A DNA stretch of 20,527 nt from Frankiales bacterium (GTDB taxonomy: Bacteria; Actinomycetota; Actinomycetes; Mycobacteriales; SCTD01), in contig JAOPVD010000053.1 in the NCBI GenBank assembly GCA_025966295.1, positions 1 through 20,527 on the forward strand, in the 5' to 3' direction. The first letter of the stretch is position 1. Every line of letters starts with the position of its first letter. The notes beneath the pieces were generated by a model, which made no database searches, was not told the DNA's origin, and saw only the letters and a list, made by a program, of their open reading frames with translations. A program made the translations under genes and the position numbers. Below, piece by piece: positions 1 to 6,345 of this stretch.

Positions 1-99
1 TGGGGCGACGACCCCGACAAGGACCACGCCCAGTGGGCCTGTGAGGACTGCCTGCGCGTCTTCGAGGTCCGCTACAAGGGCACCACCGGGCGCGCCTGA
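1..99 (+). CDS. C-terminal end of an unidentified protein (cut by window start)
   Basis: The reading frame is open from the first base to a TGA at 97-99 and gives the last 32 residues of a protein. The visible part is rich in Asp and Lys at the start, then has a Cys-x2-Cys pair (ACEDCLRVFEV) that could be half of a metal-binding knuckle, and ends in a basic tail. It converges on cysH with only 17 bp between the two stop codons. Too little is present to name a family. The coding call rests on the open frame, plausible codon use and the sensible convergent arrangement. Confidence 0.55.
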   Translation, partial: WGDDPDKDHAQWACEDCLRVFEVRYKGTTGRA

Positions 100-123
100 G
101 GCTTCGGCGGCTGGGCCTAGGCG
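93..123. terminator. Imperfect palindrome spanning both stop codons of the convergent pair (possible bidirectional terminator)
   Basis: CGCCT (93-97) can pair with AGGCG (119-123), and GGC (100-102) with GCC (115-117), separated by a small internal loop. The stop codons of the upstream gene (97-99) and of cysH (117-119) both lie in the structure. There is no T-tract, so this is only a possible factor-independent terminator. Confidence 0.25.
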
Positions 124-797
124 TGCAGGCCGCACTCGGTCTTCTGGGAGCCCTTCCAGCGGCCGGAGCGGGGGTCCTCCCCCGGCGCCACCCGGTGTGT
201 GCAGGGGGCGCAGCCGATCGAGGGGTAGCCGTCGTCGACCAGCGGGTTGACCAGGATGCCGTTGGCCTCGACGTAGGCGTCGAGCTCGGCCTGGGTCCAG
301 CGGGCGATCGGGTTGACCTTGACCTTGCCGCGCCTGTCATCCCACTCGACCACGCCGGTGCCGGCCCGGGTCGGGGATTCGTCGCGGCGGACGCCGGAGG
401 CGTAGGCGTCGTAGCCGGCCAGCGCCCGGCTGAGCGGCTCGACCTTGCGCATCGCGCAGCAGGCGTCCGGGTCGCGGCGCCAGAGCTCGGCGCCGTACTG
501 CTCGTCCTGCTGGGTGACCGACAGCAGCGGCAGCACGGTGCGGACGTTCACGTCGTAGACCTGGGCGACCGCGTCGCGGGTGCCGATCGTCTCCGGGAAG
601 TGGTAGCCGGTGTCGAGGAAGACCACGTCCACGCCGCTGGCGACCGACGCAGCCAGCGAGGCCAGCACGCCGTCGCCCATCGAGGACGAGATGACGAAGC
701 GGTCGCCGAAGGTGTCGATCGCCCAGCGCAGGACGTCCTGCGCGGTCGCGTCCTCGAGGTCGCGGGCAGCCGCCAGCGCCAGGCTCTTGTGGTCCAC
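117..797 (-). CDS. cysH: Adenylyl-sulfate (APS) reductase, [4Fe-4S] CysH type
   Basis: Predicted to reduce adenosine 5'-phosphosulfate to sulfite and AMP using thioredoxin, in cytosolic assimilatory sulfate reduction. With the GTG start at 797 the protein has 226 residues, a normal length. An SSSMGDG nucleotide-binding loop lies at 37-43. Cys113-Cys114 and Cys196-x2-Cys199 form the CC...CxxC set that binds the [4Fe-4S] cluster in APS-type reductases and is absent from the PAPS-only type. The C-terminal ECGLH motif carries the catalytic Cys222. A longer frame opens at 890, but it would overlap the divergent CrtA-like gene starting at 858, and its extra residues do not resemble the family. I therefore prefer GTG 797. 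That start has only a weak purine run (GGATAGGGA) before it, so the exact start is less certain than the identity. Other sulfate-assimilation genes probably lie outside the window. Confidence 0.93.
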   Translation of the reverse strand: MDHKSLALAAARDLEDATAQDVLRWAIDTFGDRFVISSSMGDGVLASLAASVASGVDVVFLDTGYHFPETIGTRDAVAQVYDVNVRTVLPLLSVTQQDEQYGAELWRRDPDACCAMRKVEPLSRALAGYDAYASGVRRDESPTRAGTGVVEWDDRRGKVKVNPIARWTQAELDAYVEANGILVNPLVDDGYPSIGCAPCTHRVAPGEDPRSGRWKGSQKTECGLHA

Positions 798-845
798 GTC
801 CCTATCCAACCAACTCGCCTCGCCAAGCCTTCCCGCGGCCCGTGA

Positions 846-851
846 CAGATT
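846..851 (+). promoter_or_regulatory. -10-like hexamer (CAGATT) of the CrtA-like gene
   Basis: CAGATT ends 6 nt before the GTG at 858, with no Shine-Dalgarno sequence. It matches the nAnnnT core at the spacing seen for other genes here, though the first base departs from T. No -35 box is visible. Confidence 0.35.
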
Positions 852-857
852 GGACCC

Positions 858-1532
858 GTGGAACCGGAACCGGCGCTCGTCACGCTGCACGTGTGGCGCG
901 TGCCGACCGGGAAGCTGCCCGCCGCGCTGGCCCGGATGGCGCTCGACCGCGGCCGGGCCCGGCGCACCCCCGGTGTCCGGTTCGCGAAGATGCTCGGCAC
1001 CGGGCGCGGCTTCGGGCTCACCGACGCCGACCCGACGCGGTGGGCCAAGCTGACGGTCTGGAGCGTCCCCGGCCCGGACCCGGTCGCGACCGCCTGGGGC
1101 CGGCTGGCCGAGGAGACGCTGCGCGTCGACCTGCGCCCGCTCGCCAGCACCGGCCGGTGGAGCCGCCGCGAGCCCTTCGGCCGCCCCCGCACCAGCCGGT
1201 ACGACGGACCGGTGGCCGCCCTGACCCGGGCCCGGCTGTCCCCCCGCCGGGCCGTGACGTTCTGGCGGGCCGTGCCGCCCGTCCAGGCCGCGCTCCAGGG
1301 GGCGGCCGGCCTGCGCGCATCGCTCGCCGTCGGGGAGGCACCGGTCGGGCTGCAGGGCACCTTCAGCCTGTGGGAGTCACCGGCAGCGCTGCAGGGCTTC
1401 GCCTACGGCGGCGCGCACGCCGAGGTCATCGCCCGGACCGCGCAGGTCGGCTGGTACGCCGAGGAGCTGTTCGCCCGGTTCGCGGTCCTCGGCGGCGAAG
1501 GCACCCTCGACGGCCGGGACCCGCTGGCGTGA
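858..1532 (+). CDS. crtA: CrtA-like (spheroidene monooxygenase-type) carotenoid monooxygenase
   Basis: A 224-residue cytosolic-looking protein that resembles the spheroidene monooxygenase (CrtA) family. In purple bacteria CrtA is an oxygen-dependent enzyme that introduces a keto group at C-2 of acyclic carotenoids next to a C-1 oxygen function. Family-like stretches are TPGVRFAKMLGTGRGFGLTD at 37-56, a WAKLTVW strand at 62-68, FSLWES at 169-174 and FAYGGAHAEV at 181-190, which carries a conserved-looking His. The start is a GTG with no Shine-Dalgarno sequence but a -10-like hexamer 6 nt upstream, so it may be leaderless. Its stop overlaps the GTG of the GNAT gene by 4 bp. It heads an operon that also encodes a CrtO-like carotenoid oxidoreductase, which supports a carotenoid role. 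The substrate here is inferred: probably C-2' of a 1'-hydroxylated psi end. An actinobacterial homologue could hydroxylate rather than ketolate. Confidence 0.72.
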   Translation: MEPEPALVTLHVWRVPTGKLPAALARMALDRGRARRTPGVRFAKMLGTGRGFGLTDADPTRWAKLTVWSVPGPDPVATAWGRLAEETLRVDLRPLASTGRWSRREPFGRPRTSRYDGPVAALTRARLSPRRAVTFWRAVPPVQAALQGAAGLRASLAVGEAPVGLQGTFSLWESPAALQGFAYGGAHAEVIARTAQVGWYAEELFARFAVLGGEGTLDGRDPLA

Positions 1533-2053
1533 GCACCGTCCTCGTCGAGTGGGACCGCCTCCAGCTCGGCGCCCGGGTGGACGACGTCCTGGACGTCTAC
1601 GCCGAGGCGATGGAGGTGCCCCGCATGGCGGCCCGCAGCCGGCGCTCGGTGCTCGCCGGCCACCTCGACCGGCACGGGCTGCGGGCCGTCGCCGCCCTCG
1701 ACGGGCCGCAGCTCGTCGGCATCGGCTACGGCTACCTCGGCGCCCCCGGCCAGTGGTGGCACGACCAGGTCCGGGCGGCGATGGCGCCGACGCTGGCGGA
1801 GGCCTGGCTCACCGACGCCTTCGAGGTCTGCGAGCTGCACGTCCGGCCCAGCCGGCACGGCACCGGCCTCGGCCGCGACGTGCTGCTGACGCTGCTGGCC
1901 GGGACCTCCGCCGGCACCGCGGTGCTGACCACCCCCGACCGCGAGACCCGGGCCCGCCAGTTCTACCGGGCCGGCGGCTGGCAGGACCTGGTGCGTGGCC
2001 TGGAGTTCCCCGGGGACCCGCGCTCGTTCGCCGTACTGGGGCTGCGGCTGTGA
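1529..2053 (+). CDS. GNAT-family N-acetyltransferase
   Basis: A 174-residue protein with the GNAT acetyl-CoA-binding motif A, ELHVRPSRHGTGLGRDVL, at 102-119 (the R-x-x-G-x-G/A pyrophosphate loop). It is followed by TTPDRETRARQFYRAGGW at 134-151, the usual position of the motif-B helix and conserved Tyr. The GTG start at 1529 overlaps the stop of the CrtA-like gene (GTGA), and its own stop overlaps the next start (GTGA), so all three are translationally coupled. The acceptor substrate cannot be read from sequence. GNAT enzymes usually acetylate amines. A role in modifying the carotenoid sugar is conceivable from context but not supported by any specific motif. Confidence 0.8.
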   Translation: MSTVLVEWDRLQLGARVDDVLDVYAEAMEVPRMAARSRRSVLAGHLDRHGLRAVAALDGPQLVGIGYGYLGAPGQWWHDQVRAAMAPTLAEAWLTDAFEVCELHVRPSRHGTGLGRDVLLTLLAGTSAGTAVLTTPDRETRARQFYRAGGWQDLVRGLEFPGDPRSFAVLGLRL

Positions 2054-3615
2054 CCCGCGCGGTCGTCGTCGGCGCGGGGCACAACGGCCTGGTCGCGGCC
2101 TGCTACCTGGCCCGCGCCGGGCTCGACGTCGAGGTGGTGGAGCGCGACACCGTCCTGGGCGGGGCGGTGAGCACCGTCGAGCGCTGGCCCGGCTACCGCG
2201 TCGACCGCGGGTCGAGCGCGCACATCATGGTGCGGCACATCGGCATCGTGGAGGACCTCGACCTGGGCGCCTGCGGCCTCGAGTACCAGGACCTCGACCC
2301 GTGGGGGTTCGCGCCGTTCGGCGACGAGAGCATCACGTTCTGGGTCGACCTGGACCGCACCTGCGCGTCCATCGAGGCGGTCTGCGGCCGCAAGGACGCC
2401 GACGCCTACCGCGCCTTCGTGCAGGACTGGTCGCAGCGCAACCTGAAGGTCTTCGAGGCCTTCCAGGGACCGCCCACGCCGCTGCGGCTGGGCCGGGCGA
2501 TCTGGGGCGCCGGCAAGGGCACCGGGCTCGACGGCCTGGAGCTGTCGCGGCAGTTCCTCACCTCCGGCGATGCGCTGCTCGACGCGCACTTCGACGACGA
2601 GCGGCTCAAGACCGCGCTGGCCTGGCTCGGCGCGCAGTCCGGACCGCCGACGCACGAGCCGGCCACCGCCGACCTGGTCGGCTGGAACACCGTCATGCAC
2701 CTGCGGCCACCGGGGCACCCGAAGGGCGGCAGCGGGATGCTCAGCGAGGCCCTCGCGGCCCGCCTGGCGTCGTACGGCGGCAGGGTGCGGCTCGGCGACG
2801 GGGCCGCCCGGATCACCTCCGCGGGCGACCGCGTCACCGGGGTGGTGACGGCCTCCGGCGAGCACCTGCCGGCCGACGTCGTCGTCGGTGCCTGCCACGT
2901 CCTCACCACCCTCGAGCTGGCCGACGCGCCGGTGCTGGAGCGGGCCCGGCGCACGGTCCGGGTCGGCAACGGCATCGGGATGGTGGTGCGGCTCGCGACC
3001 AGCGACCTGCCGCGCTACCCCGGCGCGACCGACGAGAGCTACCGCGCGCTGCAGCTGCTGGCGCCGTCCCGGCAGGCGCTGCGACGGGCGCACGGCGAGT
3101 ACAACGCCGGGCTGCCGCCGACCGCGCCGGCGGCGCTGGCGATGACGTTCAGCGCCTTCGACGACACCCTGGCACCGGCCGGCAAGCACACCGTGACGGT
3201 GTGGGGGCAGTGGCACCCGTGGCAGCTGTCGAACGGCGAGACCTGGGACGCCATCGGGGAGCGCGAGGCCGACAAGCTGATCGCGGCGGTCGACCGGGCC
3301 GCGCCCGGCTTCGCCGCGACCGTGGAGCAGGTGCACGTGCAGACCCCCGAGGACCTGGAGCGCGAGCTCGGTCTGCGACAGGGTCAGGTCATGCACCTCG
3401 AGATGGCCTTCGACCAGATGTTCCTGTGGCGACCGCTGCCCGAGCTGGCCGGCTACCGGGTGCCCGGCAGCCCGGGGCTCTACCTGTGCGGTGCCTCGAC
3501 GCACCCGGGCGGCGGCGTGTTCGGGGCCAGTGGCCGCTCCGCCGCCCGTACCGTGCTGGGCGACCTCTCCCCCCGACCGCTGTCCCGTGCCCTGAGAAAG
3601 GTTCGCCGTGCCTGA
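2050..3615 (+). CDS. CrtO-type carotenoid ketolase / phytoene-desaturase-like FAD oxidoreductase
   Basis: A 521-residue flavoprotein of the CrtI/CrtO/PYROXD2 superfamily. Residues 5-31 form a Rossmann dinucleotide fold (VVVGAGHNGLVAACYLARAG...VVE). The C-terminal FAD signature LYLCGASTHPGGGVFGASGR is close to the form found in CrtO ketolases and PYROXD2-like proteins, and it differs from the TGSGTQPGVGVPM form of the bona fide crtI in this window. CrtO enzymes add 4-keto groups to beta rings, as in 4-keto-gamma-carotene and deinoxanthin synthesis. The GTG at 2050 overlaps the GNAT stop (GTGA) and the Rossmann motif follows at once, so the start is well placed. The gene runs 8 bp into the next coding region. 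A PYROXD2-like oxidoreductase of unknown substrate is the alternative. The carotenoid call leans on the CrtA-like gene upstream and the cyclase genes elsewhere in the window. Confidence 0.68.
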   Translation: MTRAVVVGAGHNGLVAACYLARAGLDVEVVERDTVLGGAVSTVERWPGYRVDRGSSAHIMVRHIGIVEDLDLGACGLEYQDLDPWGFAPFGDESITFWVDLDRTCASIEAVCGRKDADAYRAFVQDWSQRNLKVFEAFQGPPTPLRLGRAIWGAGKGTGLDGLELSRQFLTSGDALLDAHFDDERLKTALAWLGAQSGPPTHEPATADLVGWNTVMHLRPPGHPKGGSGMLSEALAARLASYGGRVRLGDGAARITSAGDRVTGVVTASGEHLPADVVVGACHVLTTLELADAPVLERARRTVRVGNGIGMVVRLATSDLPRYPGATDESYRALQLLAPSRQALRRAHGEYNAGLPPTAPAALAMTFSAFDDTLAPAGKHTVTVWGQWHPWQLSNGETWDAIGEREADKLIAAVDRAAPGFAATVEQVHVQTPEDLERELGLRQGQVMHLEMAFDQMFLWRPLPELAGYRVPGSPGLYLCGASTHPGGGVFGASGRSAARTVLGDLSPRPLSRALRKVRRA

Positions 3616-4054
3616 GCTGTACGAGGTCCTCCTGATCGACGGTGCCCGCCGCTGGCACGCCGGCTGGGTGGTCGACGACGAGAGCGAGACCGACCTGCTG
3701 CTCGCCGACAACGGCAAGGTGCTGCTGTTCGGCAGCCGCGCGGCGCTGGAGCACCACGCCCAGGAGCGCGGGCTGCCGCTGCACGACGACCTGCCCGACG
3801 AGGTGGACCTCGACCTGGGCGGCTGGCTGTCGACGGGCGCGCCGCAGCCCGACGTGGCGGAGGTCTCCGAGCTCTGGCACCTGCTGTACGACGACCCGGC
3901 GGCCGGGCGGGCGCTCACCGGCGAGGAGCTCGGGGAGGCCTACGACGACCTCGTCGAGGAGACCGACGACTGGTTCGCCGAGCACGGTGAGCGGGCCCGC
4001 ACCGCGCTCTGCGACGCCGTCGCGAGGCTCCGGAAGGCCAGCCGCGAGGTGTGA
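3608..4054 (+). CDS. Acidic protein of unknown function, co-operonic with the CrtO-like gene
   Basis: A 148-residue soluble protein with no signal peptide or membrane segment. It starts at GTG 3608 inside the last codons of the CrtO-like gene, with a good Shine-Dalgarno sequence (AGAAAGG, 3594-3600) 7 nt upstream. The first half looks beta-rich (WHAGWVVDDES, LLLADNGKVLLFGS). The second half is helical and strongly acidic (EELGEAYDDLVEETDDWFAEHGE). I do not recognise the family. The overlap implies co-transcription and coupled translation with the carotenoid operon, but the protein has no catalytic motif I can name. It could be a small accessory or chaperone-like protein, or a passenger. Confidence 0.78.
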   Translation: MPELYEVLLIDGARRWHAGWVVDDESETDLLLADNGKVLLFGSRAALEHHAQERGLPLHDDLPDEVDLDLGGWLSTGAPQPDVAEVSELWHLLYDDPAAGRALTGEELGEAYDDLVEETDDWFAEHGERARTALCDAVARLRKASREV

Positions 4055-4180
4055 TCCGCACCACGACTGAGCGCGTGAAACGGGTTCTATGTCGCAGGTC
4101 ACGCCGGAAGTTGTGGATCAACCTGGCACCGGGTGTCGAAGGTGGAGGTGCAACGCCTTCGCAACGCCCAGGAGAGCCTC
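4055..4180 (+). promoter_or_regulatory. 126-bp intergenic region with probable promoter/5' UTR of the small basic protein
   Basis: This is the longest gene-free stretch in the window. It ends with a Shine-Dalgarno sequence AGGAGAG (4170-4176). It contains the inverted repeat CGAAGG (4137-4142) / CCTTCG (4156-4161) and an 8-bp direct repeat GCAACGCC at 4150-4157 and 4161-4168, with an 11-bp period. A TA-containing stretch near 4088-4092 is the only -10-like candidate, and I could not find a convincing -35/-10 pair. Its length and Shine-Dalgarno sequence contrast with the leaderless starts nearby. Confidence 0.35.
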
Positions 4181-4396
4181 ATGAGCAGCCTCACGTTCGG
4201 CACCCTCGACCGCACCGCCGACTACGGCCCGGTGCTGGTCTCCGAGCTGCCCGCCGCGCCGGTGCGTCCCTCGCTGCTCGACCGGCTGCGCGGGCAGCTG
4301 GCCCTCCGCCGCGGCACCCGCGCGTTCCAGCAGACCCTGCGGTACGCCAGCTCCTCCGAGCGCAGCGACCTGCTGGCCGCCCTCCGCCGGGACTGA
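4181..4396 (+). CDS. Small basic protein of unknown function
   Basis: A 71-residue protein starting at ATG 4181 with Shine-Dalgarno AGGAGAG at 4170-4176. An upstream in-frame GTG at 4133 is possible, but it would read through that ribosome-binding site. The N-terminal third is a neutral stretch (TFGTLDRTADYGPVLVSELP). The C-terminal part is helical and basic (LLDRLRGQLALRRGTRAFQQTLR...SERSDLLAALRRD). There is no signal peptide and no cysteine. I recognise no named family. It ends 19 bp before cruF, on the same strand, but cruF seems to have its own promoter. A nucleic-acid- or protein-binding role would fit the charge but is a guess. Confidence 0.7.
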   Translation: MSSLTFGTLDRTADYGPVLVSELPAAPVRPSLLDRLRGQLALRRGTRAFQQTLRYASSSERSDLLAALRRD

Positions 4397-4402
4397 GCCC
4401 TC

Positions 4403-4408
4403 TACTGT
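4403..4408 (+). promoter_or_regulatory. -10 hexamer (TACTGT) of cruF, leaderless
   Basis: TACTGT fits TAnnnT and ends 7 nt before the GTG at 4416, with no Shine-Dalgarno sequence between. This is the spacing expected for a leaderless transcript that starts at or near the start codon. No -35 box is evident in the upstream coding sequence. Confidence 0.5.
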
Positions 4409-4425
4409 CGGCTCCGTGCCGACAG
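4405..4425. promoter_or_regulatory. Perfect palindrome over the -10 box and start codon of cruF (operator candidate)
   Basis: CTGTCGGC (4405-4412) and GCCGACAG (4418-4425) form a perfect 8-bp inverted repeat around TCCGT. It overlaps the last four bases of the TACTGT -10 box and the GTG start codon (4416-4418). In a leaderless transcript the left arm would not be transcribed, so an operator for a dimeric repressor fits better than an RNA hairpin. Confidence 0.4.
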
Positions 4426-5288
4426 CCACCCGAGCCCGCTCGTCGGTGCCGCTCTTGCTGGCCGGCCTGACGGTCCTGCTGCAGGTCGGCTACCCGCTGG
4501 TGACGGGCGCGCCGCGTGACCTGCTCACCGTGGTGACGGTGCTGGTCTTCTTCCTCGCCACCGCCAGCCACGCCCTGGTCCATCGCGGCCCGCGCTGGAC
4601 CGCCGGCTACCTCGCCGCGACCCTCGGGGTCGGGCTGCTGGCCGAGGCCGCCGGGGTCCGGACCGGCCTGCCGTTCGGCGACTACGCGTACGCCGACTCC
4701 CTCGGCTGGCAGCTCCTGGACGTCCCGGTCGTGGTGCCGCTGGCCTGGGCGATGTTCGCCTACCCGTGCCTGCTCGCCGGCCAGCGGCTCGGGCACCCGG
4801 TCCTCGCCGGCGCCTGGGCGCTGGCGTCCTGGGACCTGTTCCTCGACCCGCAGATGGTGGCCGCCGGGCACTGGCGCTGGCTGGACGTGCAGACCTCCGT
4901 CCCCGGCATCGCGGACGTCCCGGTCTCCAACTTCGGCGGCTGGGTGGTCGTCGCCCTGGTCCTGATGGCGCTGCTGTCCCGGCTGCCCCGGGTGCCCGCG
5001 GACGACCGGCTGCCGTTCGCGCTGCTGCTGTGGACCTGGGGCTCGTCGGTGCTGGCGAACCTGGCGTTCTTCGGCCGGCCGGGGGTGGCGGTCGTCGGCG
5101 GCCTCGCCATGGCCGTCGTGCTGGTCCCGCTACTGCGGCACCCCTCGCGCCCCCACCTCTTCCCCCGCCCCCTCGAGCCCTCCCCCGTGATCCACGGAAC
5201 CAGCGCCCCCGTCCGGGGGCCCAAAACGGCGCCGCCGGTTCCGTGGATCACCGGGAGGGTGGCGGCGGTGAGGGGGTGGCGGCGGTGA
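4416..5288 (+). CDS. cruF: CruF-like carotenoid 1',2'-hydratase (DUF422 membrane protein)
   Basis: A 290-residue polytopic membrane protein of the DUF422 'carotenoid biosynthesis protein' family. This family includes CruF, which adds water across the C-1',2' double bond of a psi end group to give a 1'-hydroxy carotenoid. Family stretches are EAAGVRTGLPFGDYAY (77-92), SWDLFLDPQM (138-147), HWRW (152-155) and PVSNFGGW (169-176). Asp and Glu in such conserved blocks are the likely active-site residues. About seven hydrophobic segments are visible. The GTG start has a -10 box 7 nt upstream and a palindrome across it. The last ~33 residues (from about 258) are encoded by a REP-like palindrome and tandem repeats. 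They are Pro/Arg-rich and not family-like, so the original stop was probably displaced. A GT2 glycosyltransferase and a CrtD-like desaturase follow, as expected for a tertiary-hydroxy carotenoid glycoside pathway. Confidence 0.82.
   Translation: MPTATRARSSVPLLLAGLTVLLQVGYPLVTGAPRDLLTVVTVLVFFLATASHALVHRGPRWTAGYLAATLGVGLLAEAAGVRTGLPFGDYAYADSLGWQLLDVPVVVPLAWAMFAYPCLLAGQRLGHPVLAGAWALASWDLFLDPQMVAAGHWRWLDVQTSVPGIADVPVSNFGGWVVVALVLMALLSRLPRVPADDRLPFALLLWTWGSSVLANLAFFGRPGVAVVGGLAMAVVLVPLLRHPSRPHLFPRPLEPSPVIHGTSAPVRGPKTAPPVPWITGRVAAVRGWRR
5182..5256. repeat. REP-like palindromic element inside the 3' end of cruF
   Basis: GTGATCCACGGAACC (5187-5201) and GGTTCCGTGGATCAC (5237-5251) are a perfect 15-bp inverted repeat, extendable to CTCCC/GGGAG on the outside with a small bulge. 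Between them lie an inner perfect hairpin GCCCCC-GTCC-GGGGGC (5205-5220) and the self-complementary GGCGCC. The element is in frame and encodes about residues 258-279 of the CruF-like protein. Its architecture resembles dispersed palindromic repeats of the REP/MITE class. I see no second copy in this window. Confidence 0.7.
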
Positions 5289-5307
5289 GGTGGCGGCGGC
5301 GGTGAGG
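5258..5307. repeat. Three tandem copies of a GGTGGCGGCGGTGAGG repeat at the cruF-glycosyltransferase junction
   Basis: The 16-mer GGTGGCGGCGGTGAGG occurs at 5258-5273 and 5275-5290. A third copy with one extra GGC lies at 5289-5307. The cruF stop (TGA 5286-5288) lies in copy 2. Candidate GTG starts of the next gene lie in copy 3 and just after it. Each copy carries a purine-rich GGTGAGG that could act as a Shine-Dalgarno sequence. Slippage expansion is the likely origin. Confidence 0.75.
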
Positions 5308-6345
5308 TGGGTGGCCTGGTGCGTGTCGGCGTTGACGCTGCACAGCGCGGTCAACGCCCGGCTGCTGCGCACCCCCCAGCCGCGGCCGCTGGACCGCCGG
5401 ACCAGCGTGCTGCTGCCGGTCCGCGACGAGGCGCACCGGGTGGAGGCCTGCCTGCGGTCGCTGCTCGCGCAGGACGACGCCGGCCGGATCGAGGTGGTCG
5501 TGCTGGACGACGGGTCCACCGACGGCACCGCCGAGGTGGTGCGCCGGGTGGCCGGTGACGACCCGCGGGTGGTGCTGCTGACCGGCGCGCCGCTGGCCGC
5601 CGGCTGGCTCGGCAAGCCGCACGCCTGCCAGCAGCTCGCGGACGCGGCCGACCCGGCCAGCGAGGTGCTGCTGTTCGTCGACGCCGACGTCGTCCTCGCG
5701 CCACACGCGGTGGCCGCGACGGTGGCTGCGCTCGACGGCCTCGACCTGGTCTCGCCCTACCCGCGGCAGGAGGCGGCCGGCGCCGCCCGGCTGGTGCAGC
5801 CGCTGCTGCAGTGGTCCAGGCTGACGTTCCTGCCGCTCCGGCTCGCGGAGCGATCGGCCCGGCCGTCGCTGTCGGCCGCCAACGGCCAGCTGCTCGCCGT
5901 CACCCGGGCCGCCTACGACCGGGCCGGTGGCCACGCCGCGGTCCGGACCGAGGTGGTCGAGGACGTCGCCCTGCTGCGGGCGGTGAAGCGCTCCGGCGGC
6001 CGCGGCGGCGTCGTGGACGGCACCCGGCTCGCCACCACCCGGATGTACGACGACTGGCCGGCGCTCGTGGAGGGCTACACCAAGTCGTTGCACACCGTCC
6101 CGGCTGCCGTGCCGGTGCTGCTCTGCCTGCTCTACGTGCTGCCGGTGCTGGGCCGGTCGCGGTCGGCCCGGGCGGCGGTGCTGGCCGGCGTGCTCGGGAG
6201 GGCGGTGACGGCCCGGCGTACCGGGGGGCGGGTGGCGGACGGGGTGGCGCACCCGGTGTCGGTGGCGGTGCTGGTGGCGCTCTGGGTCCGCTCGCGGGTC
6301 GCGCGCCACCGCGGCACCGCGACCTGGAAGGGCCGCCGGCTGTGA
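5290..6345 (+). CDS. Family 2 glycosyltransferase, CruG/CrtQ-like (carotenoid glycosyltransferase)
   Basis: A 351-residue GT-A fold glycosyltransferase. RTSVLLPVRDE (37-47) begins the nucleotide-sugar domain. VLDDGSTD (71-78) holds the first Asp pair, GWLGKP (105-110) is typical of CruG/CrtQ-type enzymes, and DAD (131-133) is the metal-binding DxD. The later VVEDVALLRAVKRSG contains the catalytic ED motif. The C-terminus has hydrophobic membrane-associated segments (VPVLLCLLYVLPVLG). Predicted to transfer a sugar from an NDP-sugar to the hydroxyl made by the upstream CruF-like hydratase, as the CruF/CruG pair does in cyanobacterial myxol glycoside synthesis. The start is uncertain. GTG at 5290, 5302 and 5311 are all in frame, and the tandem repeat provides several purine-rich sites. 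I use 5290. The stop overlaps the next GTG by 4 bp. Confidence 0.78.
   Translation: MAAAVRWVAWCVSALTLHSAVNARLLRTPQPRPLDRRTSVLLPVRDEAHRVEACLRSLLAQDDAGRIEVVVLDDGSTDGTAEVVRRVAGDDPRVVLLTGAPLAAGWLGKPHACQQLADAADPASEVLLFVDADVVLAPHAVAATVAALDGLDLVSPYPRQEAAGAARLVQPLLQWSRLTFLPLRLAERSARPSLSAANGQLLAVTRAAYDRAGGHAAVRTEVVEDVALLRAVKRSGGRGGVVDGTRLATTRMYDDWPALVEGYTKSLHTVPAAVPVLLCLLYVLPVLGRSRSARAAVLAGVLGRAVTARRTGGRVADGVAHPVSVAVLVALWVRSRVARHRGTATWKGRRL

Noticed and set aside
798..890. Longer cysH start at 890
   Set aside because: It would overlap the divergent CrtA-like gene and adds residues unlike the family. GTG 797 gives the normal length.
1963..3918. 651-codon open frame on the minus strand opposite the CrtO-like gene
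   Set aside because: Arg/Gly/Pro/Ala-rich translation without family motifs, typical of a high-GC shadow frame. The plus strand holds clear FAD-protein motifs.
4107..4138. ECF-sigma-like promoter (GGAAG...GTGTCG) before the small basic protein
   Set aside because: The match to known ECF consensus is poor and the spacing is uncertain.
5182..5256. Reading the cruF palindrome as a simple intrinsic terminator
   Set aside because: It is inside an operon, before the glycosyltransferase start, has long spaced arms with nested palindromes and no T-tract. A repeat element fits better.
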